A stretch of 64,000 bases of DNA from contig JAQCBK010000002.1 of the NCBI GenBank assembly GCA_027621505.1, positions 25,632 through 89,631 of the forward strand, in the 5' to 3' direction. This document shows positions 17,092 to 25,455 of the stretch, piece after piece; position 1 is the stretch's first letter; each line of letters starts with the position of its first letter. The DNA is from Bacteroidota bacterium (GTDB lineage: Bacteria; Bacteroidota; Bacteroidia; Flavobacteriales; Flavobacteriaceae). The notes beneath the pieces were generated by a model, which saw nothing but the letters and a program-made list of their open reading frames with translations, did no database searches and had not been told where the DNA came from. A program made the translations under genes and the position numbers.

Positions 17092-17949
17092 TTATAGTAC
17101 GTTGAGTAATTGCTCCTTTATTTTTTCCAGTTCATCTTTCATTTGGATGACCAGTTTTTGAAGCCCAGCATGATTGGCTTTGGACCCGATGGTATTGATC
17201 TCTCTCCCCATTTCTTGTGCGATAAAACCCAGTTTTTTTCCATTGGAAACTGGGTTCTCCACTGTTTTTCTAAAGTAGTCGATGTGATTTTTCAGTCGAA
17301 CTTTTTCCTCTGTGATATCGTATTTTTCTATATAATAAATCAACTCTTGCTCAAATCTATTTTGGTCAATTTCAACTTGGAGGGTTTCCAAAGCCGTTTT
17401 AAGTTTCTCTTTGATTTTGGTATTCCTTTCTGGATCAATTGTTTCTATGGCTGAAGAAAGCTCCTCCAGATTATTTAACCTTTTTTTGAATTCTTTTTCC
17501 AGTATTTTTCCCTCATCGGAACGGAAAACACTAAGGGCGGTGATGGCCGTTTTCAGCAGTGACTCAATCATCTTGATTTCCGCTTCCTTAAAATCTTCCA
17601 CCTCTGCCTTGAGGGTGTCCGGAAGTTTTAGGGCCAATTTGAGCAACTCCAATCGATCTGCATCCACGATGCCTCTCAGTTGCTCTATATATGCGTTAAC
17701 CGTGGGTGCATGGATGGTTTTGGCTTGGGAGTCCCCCAGTTGCTCTACATTGAGATGAAGATCTACCTTTCCCCTTTTGAGTGCCTCTCCAAGAATTTTT
17801 TTCAATTGAATTTCAATTTCCCTCACCTGGGCAGGCAATCGGGCATTAAGTTCCAATCCCTTGCTGTTGAGTGAACGCAATTCCAGTATGTAGTTTTTAT
17901 TTTCGAATTGTATTTCGGCCTTACCATAGCCGGTCATCGATTGAATCAT
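17092..17949 (-). CDS. yicC: YicC family endoribonuclease
   Basis: A 285-residue protein of the YicC/YloC family. The N-terminus MIQSMTGYGKAE and the LRSLNSKGLELNARLP segment are signatures, as are the C-terminal GKKLGFIAQEMGREINTIGSKA and ELEKIKEQLLNVL. The family is an endoribonuclease that in E. coli affects small-RNA decay. It starts only 6 bases after the stop of the DUF1080 lipoprotein gene, so a carbohydrate module and this housekeeping block are very likely on one mRNA. Confidence 0.93.
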   Translation of the reverse strand: MIQSMTGYGKAEIQFENKNYILELRSLNSKGLELNARLPAQVREIEIQLKKILGEALKRGKVDLHLNVEQLGDSQAKTIHAPTVNAYIEQLRGIVDADRLELLKLALKLPDTLKAEVEDFKEAEIKMIESLLKTAITALSVFRSDEGKILEKEFKKRLNNLEELSSAIETIDPERNTKIKEKLKTALETLQVEIDQNRFEQELIYYIEKYDITEEKVRLKNHIDYFRKTVENPVSNGKKLGFIAQEMGREINTIGSKANHAGLQKLVIQMKDELEKIKEQLLNVL

Positions 17950-17955
17950 AGGGTG

Positions 17956-18681
17956 CTACAGTTCCCGGATTTTGATGTTGCGATAGCTGACACCATCACC
18001 GTGATCTTGCAATCCTATTTTTCCTGTTTTGAACTTGGCAAAATCCTTCCAATCCTTAAATTTAGAATCTGCCACCAGCGCATCCCATTCTGGGCCAGTC
18101 AGCGGAAAAGTTACGATTTCTACATCGTTGAGTTTCACACTGCCCTTGTTGGTTTTGTAATTGATAGAAACAAAAAAATGATTCCATTCTCCCGCGGGCT
18201 TACACACCTCCTCTGAGGGCTGTACCATATCGTAAAGAGCTCCCGCTTGGTGGAAATTGGGTTTTTTAAAGGAGTCTGGGTGGCGTTCATTGTCCAATAC
18301 CTGGATTTCAGGGCCTGTTTGATAAGGGGTTTTGTAATCCTCTCCTTCTCTCACCCCCCAAAAAATTCCACTGTTTCCTCCTTCGACTATTTTCCATTCC
18401 ATGGAAAGTTCAAAGTTGGTAAACTCCTTGTCAGTTACAATGTTGTTGCCTTTTCCGCTTCCGGTTCCATCGGGCAATACCATTGCACCGTCTTCAATGA
18501 TCCATGCAGCACTCATCTCGGAGCTGTTGAATTGATGCCAGCCTTTGAATGAGACTCCATCGAATAAGTCCACCCACTCTTTTTGTGCAACAGGAGCTTC
18601 GGTGGTGGTTGTTTTCTTTTTAGGGGTTTCTTTGCAGGCCACACTTAAAGAGACCAGCCCGATAAATAATATTTTTTTCAT
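17956..18681 (-). CDS. DUF1080 (3-keto-disaccharide hydrolase family) lipoprotein
   Basis: A 241-residue secreted lipoprotein. Signal MKKILFIGLVSLSVAC has the lipidated Cys at residue 16, and a Lys/Thr-rich linker follows. The jelly-roll domain has the typical DUF1080 blocks WVDLFDGVSFKGWHQF near residue 36, ELSMEWKIVEGGNSGIFWGV near residue 91, TGPEIQVLDNERHPD near residue 121, and the end GKIGLQDHGDGVSYRNIKIREL. Pfam names this family 3-keto-disaccharide hydrolase; members cleave glycosides oxidised at C3. With the GMC oxidoreductase and Gfo/Idh protein next door it fits a 3-keto-glycoside pathway, acting in the periplasm. Placed 11 bases after the isomerase gene. Confidence 0.88.
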   Translation of the reverse strand: MKKILFIGLVSLSVACKETPKKKTTTTEAPVAQKEWVDLFDGVSFKGWHQFNSSEMSAAWIIEDGAMVLPDGTGSGKGNNIVTDKEFTNFELSMEWKIVEGGNSGIFWGVREGEDYKTPYQTGPEIQVLDNERHPDSFKKPNFHQAGALYDMVQPSEEVCKPAGEWNHFFVSINYKTNKGSVKLNDVEIVTFPLTGPEWDALVADSKFKDWKDFAKFKTGKIGLQDHGDGVSYRNIKIREL

Positions 18682-18692
18682 TTACCGTGTTT

Positions 18693-19745
18693 TTAAAGAT
18701 TAAGAATTTTTTTAAGATGATTTTCGTCGATTTCGGAACCAGCAAAGTCATCGAAGGTTTTTTGAGTTGCTTCAATGATGTGGGACTGAATAAAAGGCGC
18801 TCCCTCTCGTGCCCCTTGCTCCGGGCTTTTGATGCAGCATTCCCATTCCATAACAGCCCAAACGTCACAGCCGTATTCGGTCAACTTGGTAAAAATAGTT
18901 TTAAAGTCGATCTGTCCATCACCAGGAGAACGATAACGCCCTGCCCGGTCAATCCAATCACCATAGCCTCCAAAGGCTCCTTTTTTTCCAGTGGGCTTAA
19001 ACTCCGAATCTTTGACGTGGAAAGATTTAATGAATTCGTGATAGTGATCGATGTATTCGATGTAATCTAATTGTTGCAGAACAAAGTGACTCGGATCATA
19101 AAGAATATTGGCTCTTTTGTGATTTCCAGTGGCTTCCAAAAAGCGTTCAAAAGTAACCCCGTCGTGGAGGTCTTCCCCGGGATGAATTTCGTAGCAAACG
19201 TCAACGCCGTTCTCATCAAAGGTGTTGAGAATGGGCAGCCATCTGTCCGCCAATTCTTTAAATCCCATTTCTACTAATCCCTCGGGGCGTTGTGGCCAAG
19301 GATGCCAAGTGTGCCACAACAAAGCACCAGAGAAGGTCGCGTGAGCATTGAGCCCCAATCGGTTACTTGCTTTGGCCGCTTTTTTAAGGGTTTCGATGGC
19401 CCATTGTGTTCTCGCCTTGGGATTGTTTTTATAGGCATCAGGAGCAAAGTTGTCAAACATCAAGTCATAAGCTGGATGAACGGCCACCAATTGTCCCTGA
19501 AGGTGAGTGGAGAGCTCTGTGATTTCCAGGCCATAGGAATTGATTTTCCCTTTGAGTTCATCGCAATAGGTCTGACTTTCGGCCGCTTTGTCCAAATCGA
19601 TCAGAAAACTTTCCCAAGTAGGAATTTGAATCCCTTTGTAACCCAAATCGGCAGCCCACTGGCACATGCCTTCAAGGGAATTAAAGGGTGCTTGTTTATC
19701 GACAAACTGCGCCAAAAAAACCGCAGGCCCTTTTATGGTTTTCAT
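18693..19745 (-). CDS. Sugar phosphate isomerase/epimerase family protein (TIM barrel)
   Basis: A 350-residue xylose-isomerase-like TIM barrel. Conserved metal-site strands include VCYEIHPGEDLHDG near residue 203 (Glu, His), NILYDPSHFVLQ near residue 231 (Asp, His), FIKSFHVKDSEF near residue 252 (His, Asp) and VWAVMEWECC near residue 308 (Glu). It lacks an export signal, so it acts in the cytoplasm, probably isomerising or epimerising a keto-sugar. I place the start at the ATG ending at 19745, which overlaps the stop of the upstream oxidoreductase (ATGA, 19742-19745). In related loci this type accompanies Gfo/Idh/MocA dehydrogenases. Confidence 0.87.
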   Translation of the reverse strand: MKTIKGPAVFLAQFVDKQAPFNSLEGMCQWAADLGYKGIQIPTWESFLIDLDKAAESQTYCDELKGKINSYGLEITELSTHLQGQLVAVHPAYDLMFDNFAPDAYKNNPKARTQWAIETLKKAAKASNRLGLNAHATFSGALLWHTWHPWPQRPEGLVEMGFKELADRWLPILNTFDENGVDVCYEIHPGEDLHDGVTFERFLEATGNHKRANILYDPSHFVLQQLDYIEYIDHYHEFIKSFHVKDSEFKPTGKKGAFGGYGDWIDRAGRYRSPGDGQIDFKTIFTKLTEYGCDVWAVMEWECCIKSPEQGAREGAPFIQSHIIEATQKTFDDFAGSEIDENHLKKILNL

Positions 19746-20884
19746 TGATTTTCCATGCTTACCCATACGTTTCCTTTTTTATTGGATTCAACTGTTTTTT
19801 CTATAAATAACATACCCCTAACGCCTTCATAGAGGGTTGGAAATTCTCCATTGTAAGACTTTTCCTCCCTCAGGGCCTTGGCTACGCCTTTATAGATGTT
19901 CCCCATGGCATCAAAAATTCCTTCGGGGTGTCCCGCAGGCAATTTGGTACCGTCCAGAGAAACATCCGTATTGTAAGCGGCGTTTCCGGGTTTGATCAGT
20001 CTTCTCGGTTCGTCGTCCTTGAGGTGGTACAAGTAATTGGGATTTTCTTGTTCCCATTTCAGGGCTCCCTTTCGACCAAAAATGGCTACACTGATATTGT
20101 TTTCATCCCCTGTAGCAATCTGACTGGCGCGTAACAATCCTTTAACCTTGTTTTCCATACGGATCAAAATCGAACCATCGATATCAAGGGGGTTGTCATC
20201 ATAAAGCGTGTTGAGGTCGGATAACAATTCTTTGACCTCCATACCAGTAACATACTCTACCATATTGAAAATGTGTGTGCCGATGTCCCCAATACAGGAA
20301 CTGATTCCCGCTTTTGTGGGATCCAATCGCCAAACTTTACTTCTCTTTTCTTTATCGTGGATTACGGGGTTGATCCATCCTTGATAATATTGCAAATCCA
20401 CTTTGTGAATATCACCAATCACCCCTTTGGCGATCATATCTTTCATTTCTCGTACCATGGGGTAACCCGTATAGGTATAGGTCACTGCAAAAATGGCGTT
20501 GTGCTTTTTTTGGAGGGCTTGCAAATCCAGAGCCTCTTCCAGCGAGGTGGTCAAAGGCTTTTCACATATAACATGAAACCCATTTTCCAAAAGTTTTTTG
20601 GCCATAGGATAGTGTAGGAAATTGGGGGTCAAAACAGAGACCACTTCAATCCTTTCACTTTCGGGTTTGGCAGACTCTTCCGCAACAAAAGCATCAAAAT
20701 CCTTGTAAACCCTATCTGTATTTACACCGATTTGTTTCGCAAATTTTGTGTTTTGTTCGTAATCGGGATTGAAAACCCCCCCCACGATCTCATAGCGGTC
20801 GTACATGTGGGAAGCCACGCGATGCAAAACACCGATCAGTGAATCTCCTCCGCCTCCCAATACGCCCAGTCGAATTTTACTCAT
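19742..20884 (-). CDS. Gfo/Idh/MocA family oxidoreductase
   Basis: A 380-residue NAD(P)-dependent sugar dehydrogenase. The Rossmann motif is LGVLGGGGDSLIG near residue 6, and the catalytic-type lysine motif is CEKPLTTSLEEAL near residue 110. The C-terminal domain contains GDIGTHIFNMVEYV near residue 218 with the conserved D..H. No twin-arginine or Sec signal is seen, so it is cytoplasmic. It heads a minus-strand run of seven genes down to the cupin and is divergent from the GMC oxidoreductase. In the proposed pathway it would reduce or oxidise a 3-keto sugar. Four-base ATGA overlap with the isomerase gene indicates coupling. Confidence 0.9.
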   Translation of the reverse strand: MSKIRLGVLGGGGDSLIGVLHRVASHMYDRYEIVGGVFNPDYEQNTKFAKQIGVNTDRVYKDFDAFVAEESAKPESERIEVVSVLTPNFLHYPMAKKLLENGFHVICEKPLTTSLEEALDLQALQKKHNAIFAVTYTYTGYPMVREMKDMIAKGVIGDIHKVDLQYYQGWINPVIHDKEKRSKVWRLDPTKAGISSCIGDIGTHIFNMVEYVTGMEVKELLSDLNTLYDDNPLDIDGSILIRMENKVKGLLRASQIATGDENNISVAIFGRKGALKWEQENPNYLYHLKDDEPRRLIKPGNAAYNTDVSLDGTKLPAGHPEGIFDAMGNIYKGVAKALREEKSYNGEFPTLYEGVRGMLFIEKTVESNKKGNVWVSMENQ

Positions 20885-20926
20885 TTGTTTTTTTTTACTG
20901 TTTGAGTAAAAATAGGATTAATTTTT

Positions 20927-20934
20927 CAAAAGTA
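20927..20934 (-). promoter_or_regulatory. -7 promoter box (TACTTTTG) for the minus-strand sugar/yicC operon
   Basis: On the minus strand TACTTTTG (20934-20927) matches TAnnTTTG exactly, 42 bases upstream of the ATG at 20884. TTG at 20953-20951 gives a 16-base spacer, a little short. The rest of the 229-base gap to 21114 is very AT-rich (repeated TTTTTT and AAATAAAT) with no operator palindrome I would defend. Confidence 0.45.
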
Positions 20935-21113
20935 AAATGGAAAACAATTACAATAAACATCCCTAAATCAAAAACATAATGCAGACAATGAATCCAAAAA
21001 GGGTTTCATAATTCATGATCTATTTTAAATAAATAATTCATTTTTTTTTGTCGATTGTGCCCCAAAAAGATATTTTTACAAAAAGAATAGAATTTTAATC
21101 TCAAATAAAATAT

Positions 21114-22805
21114 ATGATTGATAGTTACGATGCTATTGTTGTAGGCACAGGAATTAGTGGTGGATGGGCCGCCAAGGAATTATGTGAAAAGGGACTCAAG
21201 ACCTTGGTTTTGGAAAGAGGCCCCATGGTGCAACACCCAGTGGACTACAAAACCGCTAATATGGACAAATGGGATTTTAAAGGGGGAGACAAGATCACCC
21301 AAGAAATCAGAAAACGTCAGCCAAAGCAGAGCCGAACCAATTATGTAAATACAGAATCCACCACTCATTTTTTTGTGGACGATAACAAACACCCCTACAA
21401 CGAAAACAAGCCTTTTGATTGGATCCGTGGCTATCATGTTGGAGGACGTTCCTTGTTATGGGGAAGGCAAAGTTACCGCATGAGTGACTTAGATTTTGAA
21501 GCCAATGCCAAAGACGGCATAGCAGTGGACTGGCCCATTCGTTATAAAGACCTTGCACCTTGGTACAGCTATGTGGAAAAATACATTGGCATTAGCGGAG
21601 AAAAATTAGGATTGCCCCATTTGCCCGATAGCGAGTTTCTTAAACCTATGGAACTGAATTGTGCAGAAGATGAATTAAAAAATGCAGTTGCCAAAAAATT
21701 CACCGACAGGCTTGTTACTATTGGTAGGGTAGCACATATTACAGAAGGCACCAAACCCGGTTTGGGACGTAACAGTTGTCAGTACAGAAACCGCTGTCGC
21801 AGAGGATGCCCCTTTGGAGCCTACTTTAGCAGTAACTCCTCCACTTTACCCGCCGCAGAAGCAACGGGAAACATGACCCTTAGAACCAACGCTCTAGTCA
21901 ATGAAGTGATTTATGATGCCGATAGCAAAAAAGCAACAGGGGTGAGGATGATCGATGCCCAAACCAAAGAGGTATTTGAGTTCAAGGCCAAAGTCATTTT
22001 TCTTTGTGCTTCAACAGTCGCCTCTACCTCTATTTTGATGCAATCTACCTCTGATCGTTTTCCCAATGGAATGGGGAATGACTCAGGTGAATTGGGACAC
22101 AACTTGATGGATCATCACTTTAGATTAGGCGCCAATGCCTGCGTAGAGGGATTCGAGGATAAATATTACACGGGTAGAAGACCCAACGGAATTTACATCC
22201 CCCGTTTCAGAAATATCGGTGGAGCCACCAATCGCAAAGACTTCATCAGAGGATATGGATACCAAGGAGGAGCGAGCCGCGGTGATTGGACTCAGATCGT
22301 CAGTGAAATGGGCTATGGAGCAGGACTAAAAGAGGCTGTGATGCAACCTGGTGGATGGCAAATTGGCATCAACGGATTCGGAGAGACCCTCCCTTATCAC
22401 GACAATAAAATGTATCTTGATTACGATAAAAAAGACGAATGGGGACTCCCTACAGTCACTTTTGATGCCGACATTAAAGAGAACGAAAAAATCATGAGAA
22501 AAGACATCATGAACCAAGCTGCGGAAATGTTTGATGCAGCCGGTTTCAAAAACATACAAACCTTCGATAAGGGGTATTCTATGGGGCTGGGAATTCATGA
22601 AATGGGGACGGCCAGAATGGGCCGAGATCCCAAAACTTCTGTGCTGAACAAGTACAACCAACTCCACGCCGTATCCAATGTATATGTCACCGACGGTTCT
22701 GGTATGACCTCTGCAGGGAATACCAACCCATCCTTGACCTATATGGCCCTTACAGCCAGAGCCGTGGATCATGCCGTCAAAGAACTAAAAAAAATGAATC
22801 TATAA
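21114..22805 (+). CDS. GMC family FAD-dependent oxidoreductase (sugar dehydrogenase-like)
   Basis: A 563-residue flavoenzyme. The FAD-binding motif AIVVGTGISGGWAAKEL is near residue 8, GGRSLLWGRQSYRM near residue 111 matches the GMC signature region, a cysteine-rich NRCRRGCPFGAYF segment lies near residue 227, and the C-terminal active site HEMGTARMG with NTNPSLTYMAL near residue 540 supplies the His/Asn pair. No signal of its own is visible; partner subunits of this type carry a Tat signal and export the complex by hitchhiking. With the downstream gluconate-2-dehydrogenase subunit 3 and the cytochrome c it forms a typical membrane-side sugar dehydrogenase, likely oxidising a hydroxyl of a sugar or glycoside. 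The next gene starts 11 bases later. Confidence 0.9.
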   Translation: MIDSYDAIVVGTGISGGWAAKELCEKGLKTLVLERGPMVQHPVDYKTANMDKWDFKGGDKITQEIRKRQPKQSRTNYVNTESTTHFFVDDNKHPYNENKPFDWIRGYHVGGRSLLWGRQSYRMSDLDFEANAKDGIAVDWPIRYKDLAPWYSYVEKYIGISGEKLGLPHLPDSEFLKPMELNCAEDELKNAVAKKFTDRLVTIGRVAHITEGTKPGLGRNSCQYRNRCRRGCPFGAYFSSNSSTLPAAEATGNMTLRTNALVNEVIYDADSKKATGVRMIDAQTKEVFEFKAKVIFLCASTVASTSILMQSTSDRFPNGMGNDSGELGHNLMDHHFRLGANACVEGFEDKYYTGRRPNGIYIPRFRNIGGATNRKDFIRGYGYQGGASRGDWTQIVSEMGYGAGLKEAVMQPGGWQIGINGFGETLPYHDNKMYLDYDKKDEWGLPTVTFDADIKENEKIMRKDIMNQAAEMFDAAGFKNIQTFDKGYSMGLGIHEMGTARMGRDPKTSVLNKYNQLHAVSNVYVTDGSGMTSAGNTNPSLTYMALTARAVDHAVKELKKMNL

Positions 22806-22816
22806 ACGAACCAACT

Positions 22817-23413
22817 ATGGACAGAAGAAAAGCGTTAAGAACAATAGGTTTTGGAACCACGGCCATTACCGTTACCCCCACGGTAGTCGGTATGCTTCAA
22901 GCTTGCCAAAGTCAAACCAACACTTTTACACCGATTCATTTTTCAAAAGAGAATTTTTCGGTTCTATCTCAATTGATGGATCTTATCATTCCGGAAACAG
23001 ACATTCCTGGGGCCATTGATTTAAAATTACCAGAATTTTTGGATGGCTTTATTGATGTCGTTATGAATGAGAAAGCAAAGCAAAAGGTCACCGAAGGTTT
23101 GGATCAGTTCATCGCAGTTTCGCTCAAGGATACTGGCAAAAGCAGTGCCGCTAGGCTCGATCGTTCCGACTTGGATGCTCAATTGGCCAAGTACCTAAAA
23201 GCAGATCAGCAGCAACAAAATTCGGCGCAAGACGACAAAGCGTATCAAAGCGCCTCTGCTTTTGCAAATCAACTGCGGAGTATGACCATCAACGCCTTTA
23301 AAACCAATGAGTACATCGGTGAAAATGTAATGGCCTACGCTCCCATTCCAGGAGAGCAAAAAGGATGTGTCGATTTGATGGAAGCTACTGGGGGAAAAGC
23401 TTGGTCGCTATAG
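22817..23413 (+). CDS. Gluconate 2-dehydrogenase subunit 3 family protein
   Basis: A 198-residue small subunit. The N-terminus DRRKALRTIGFGTTAITVTP is a twin-arginine signal (RRKALR), followed by a hydrophobic stretch and a possible lipid Cys at residue 30 (LQAC). The body has LSQLMDLIIPETDIPGA near residue 51, the family signature. It escorts and anchors the GMC flavoprotein subunit on the periplasmic side. The last 6 bases overlap the convergent cytochrome gene, so all three genes are physically tied. Confidence 0.9.
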   Translation: MDRRKALRTIGFGTTAITVTPTVVGMLQACQSQTNTFTPIHFSKENFSVLSQLMDLIIPETDIPGAIDLKLPEFLDGFIDVVMNEKAKQKVTEGLDQFIAVSLKDTGKSSAARLDRSDLDAQLAKYLKADQQQQNSAQDDKAYQSASAFANQLRSMTINAFKTNEYIGENVMAYAPIPGEQKGCVDLMEATGGKAWSL

Positions 23414-23890
23414 TGTCCTGAAATATTCTGCCAGGGCGCGGGCTTCCTCTTCCTTTAGATTTTGGTTGAGCATCATCACATTGTTGTATTCCTTAAGCAA
23501 TGCGATGGCAGTCTCGTCCTTCTGTAACATCTCCGTAGGGTTGAGGATCATGTTCATCACCCAAGCCGGATTTCTGCGTTCATAAATCCCCTGCATGGCT
23601 GGCCCGATCAATTTCCGATTGGCCATATGGCAAGCCGTACATTTTTGGGTAAAAATCGCCGACCCTTTCTCGGCCAATTCTGAGTCGACAGCAGCCTCAA
23701 AAACCATTGATTTTATGGGTCCAATCCCTATACTTTCTGTATTGACAGCTGTCTTTTCAATCTGCTTTTTTTCAACCTTTTCTTCCGTGGGAGTCCGCTT
23801 GTACTCAAAAGATTTTTTCTTTTCTTCTTTTTTGGGGCCGCAGGCGGTCAGCAAAGCCAAAACAAATAAGAGTGTTATGGGTTTTTTCAT
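23408..23890 (-). CDS. c-type cytochrome lipoprotein
   Basis: A 160-residue protein with lipoprotein signal MKKPITLLFVLALLTAC (Cys at residue 17), a 50-residue charged linker rich in Lys and Glu, and one class I cytochrome c domain: heme site KCTACHMANRKLIGPAM near residue 88 and a probable Met ligand in NNVMMLNQN near residue 137. It would carry electrons in the periplasm. The convergent overlap with the gluconate-2-dehydrogenase subunit 3 gene suggests it accepts electrons from the GMC complex, although it is transcribed from the other strand. A near-consensus TATTTTCG lies upstream. Confidence 0.9.
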   Translation of the reverse strand: MKKPITLLFVLALLTACGPKKEEKKKSFEYKRTPTEEKVEKKQIEKTAVNTESIGIGPIKSMVFEAAVDSELAEKGSAIFTQKCTACHMANRKLIGPAMQGIYERRNPAWVMNMILNPTEMLQKDETAIALLKEYNNVMMLNQNLKEEEARALAEYFRTL

Positions 23891-23965
23891 GAAGGGGTTT
23901 TTTGATAACTGCTTACGAAAATACTAAAGAATGAAGAATTTGCCTTAACGGCCATTCAATTTTTT

Positions 23966-24895
23966 TTACTCTGGATGGGGTAGGGCCACTTTTGTGGATT
24001 TTTTGGAAACCAAATAAACCCCCCACATGATCAGCAAACAAGCAAAAAACTTGACCCCGTCCAGCACATCATTTCCTGTATAGACTGCATATCCAATGGC
24101 AATCACGGGTTGTGCGTAGGCAAAGGCCCCTACTGTGGAAGCTTGTAAATTCCTCAGGGCATACAAGTTCAGCAAGTAAGTGGAAAAGGTCGTACCCAAA
24201 ACCACATAGGCAATCCGCCAAAACGCATCGAAGGGTAGGGTCGCCCAGGCGATCTCACTGAATTCCTCCAACGTGATCGGAAATGTGAGGACAAAACCTA
24301 TCAAAAACAACCACTTCATCAGCGTAACCGTTTGATATTTTTCCGACAAAGGCTTGATCACGATCATAAAAGCAGAAAAGAAAACAGAATTTACCATAAA
24401 CAAAATATTACCCACAAGAACATTGGGGGCATTAGCCGTATTTTCGATGCCATAGAGCACCAACATAATCGCACCAGCAAAACCTAAGGTAATCCCCAAA
24501 AACTTTCGTAAGCCGATTTTTTCTCTCAAAAACAAATAAGAAAGCAAAAGAATAAGGATGGGGTTGGTGGTAGCAAAAATTCCACTGTTGACTGGCGTGG
24601 AAAGTTCCAGTCCTTTAAAAAAAGTAAGCATGTTGATGCACATTCCCATCAAGGCAGCCAAAAACAATCTTAGGTAATCACCGCGATCGATTTTTTCTTG
24701 GGGGAGGAACAAACTGACCAGCCAAAAAAGCAGTGCCGCTCCAGCGGTGCGGATAAAAATAAAACCAAATGCCCCCACATAAACCGGCATCACCACCTTG
24801 GCTATGGTATGGTTGAGACCATAAATCATGGTGGCTCCAGTAGCCGCCAAAAGCGCCCAATTCCTAGTGTTCATCCAAGCATTTTTTGGCATCAT
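23966..24895 (-). CDS. EamA/DMT-family transporter
   Basis: A 309-residue membrane protein with ten hydrophobic segments arranged as two EamA repeats. The first half includes TMIYGLNHTIAKVVMPVYVG and NSGIFATTNPILILLLSYLFL; the second has MVNSVFFSAFMIVIKPLSEK and AYAQPVIAIGYAVYTG. DMT transporters export or import small metabolites; the substrate is unknown. The start is uncertain: ATGs at 24895, 24892 and 24874 are in frame, and all overlap the end of the upstream ArsC-type gene, so the two are co-transcribed. Confidence 0.9.
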   Translation of the reverse strand: MMPKNAWMNTRNWALLAATGATMIYGLNHTIAKVVMPVYVGAFGFIFIRTAGAALLFWLVSLFLPQEKIDRGDYLRLFLAALMGMCINMLTFFKGLELSTPVNSGIFATTNPILILLLSYLFLREKIGLRKFLGITLGFAGAIMLVLYGIENTANAPNVLVGNILFMVNSVFFSAFMIVIKPLSEKYQTVTLMKWLFLIGFVLTFPITLEEFSEIAWATLPFDAFWRIAYVVLGTTFSTYLLNLYALRNLQASTVGAFAYAQPVIAIGYAVYTGNDVLDGVKFFACLLIMWGVYLVSKKSTKVALPHPE

Positions 24896-25220
24896 TCACT
24901 GTAGATTTGCTGTTGCCTACAAAGACTTGTGATTTGTAGAGCAAAACCGGACGTTTCAGAAAAGTATAGTGATCCAAAAGCAAGGCTTTAGCATCCTCTT
25001 CAGTCAATGCTTTGGGATCAATTCCCCTTGTTTTAAACAATTGAGCACGCTTGTTGATCAGGGACTCATAGCTACCAGTGGCCGTAAACAAAACCGACAA
25101 CTGTTCCTCTGTCAGCGGGTCTTTTTTGATATCGATCAAGGCCACCTCCTCCGAAAGGTCTAGGGTTTCCAAAATCCTTTTGCAGGTCGAACAACTGCTC
25201 AAATAAAGAAAAGCGTCCAT
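24864..25220 (-). CDS. ArsC/Spx-family thioredoxin-like protein
   Basis: A 118-residue protein with the ArsC/Spx fold. The N-terminus FLYLSSCSTCKRILE carries the redox C-x-x-C pair near residues 9-12, and the C-terminal FLKRPVLLYKSQVFVGNS is the conserved RP loop. It could be a glutaredoxin-type arsenate reductase or a YffB-like protein; no other ars genes are nearby, so the arsenate role is doubtful. I use the ATG at 25220; the frame's earlier start at 25241 adds unrelated residues. Confidence 0.85.
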   Translation of the reverse strand: MDAFLYLSSCSTCKRILETLDLSEEVALIDIKKDPLTEEQLSVLFTATGSYESLINKRAQLFKTRGIDPKALTEEDAKALLLDHYTFLKRPVLLYKSQVFVGNSKSTVNDAKKCLDEH

Positions 25221-25341
25221 AATCAACAATATCCAATGCAAAGAAATATCATTTATGTCGATAAATAAAGCCTTTTAATCTGGCATTTATACTAATTTTT
25301 TTTAATTACTTTTACGGTAGTTTAAAGCCCCAAATCTAACT

Positions 25342-25455
25342 ATGAGACTTCACCGTTTCAACACCTTGCTTTTTTATTTGCTTAATAGCCTTCTGTATAC
25401 ATCAGTTAAGCTACTCCCAGCCCTAGTTCAATATGTTTCACTTCCTAGTCAATGA
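25342..25455 (+). CDS. Possible small hydrophobic leader ORF (37 aa)
   Basis: An ATG at 25342 opens 37 codons encoding a hydrophobic peptide with a basic start (MRLHRFNTLLFYLL...), ending in a TGA that overlaps the next ATG (ATGA, 25452-25455). The overlap and the near-consensus TACTTTTA box at about 25309 leave room for a leader peptide. It could equally be chance or debris from a rearrangement. No homologue is recognised. Confidence 0.25.
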   Translation: MRLHRFNTLLFYLLNSLLYTSVKLLPALVQYVSLPSQ

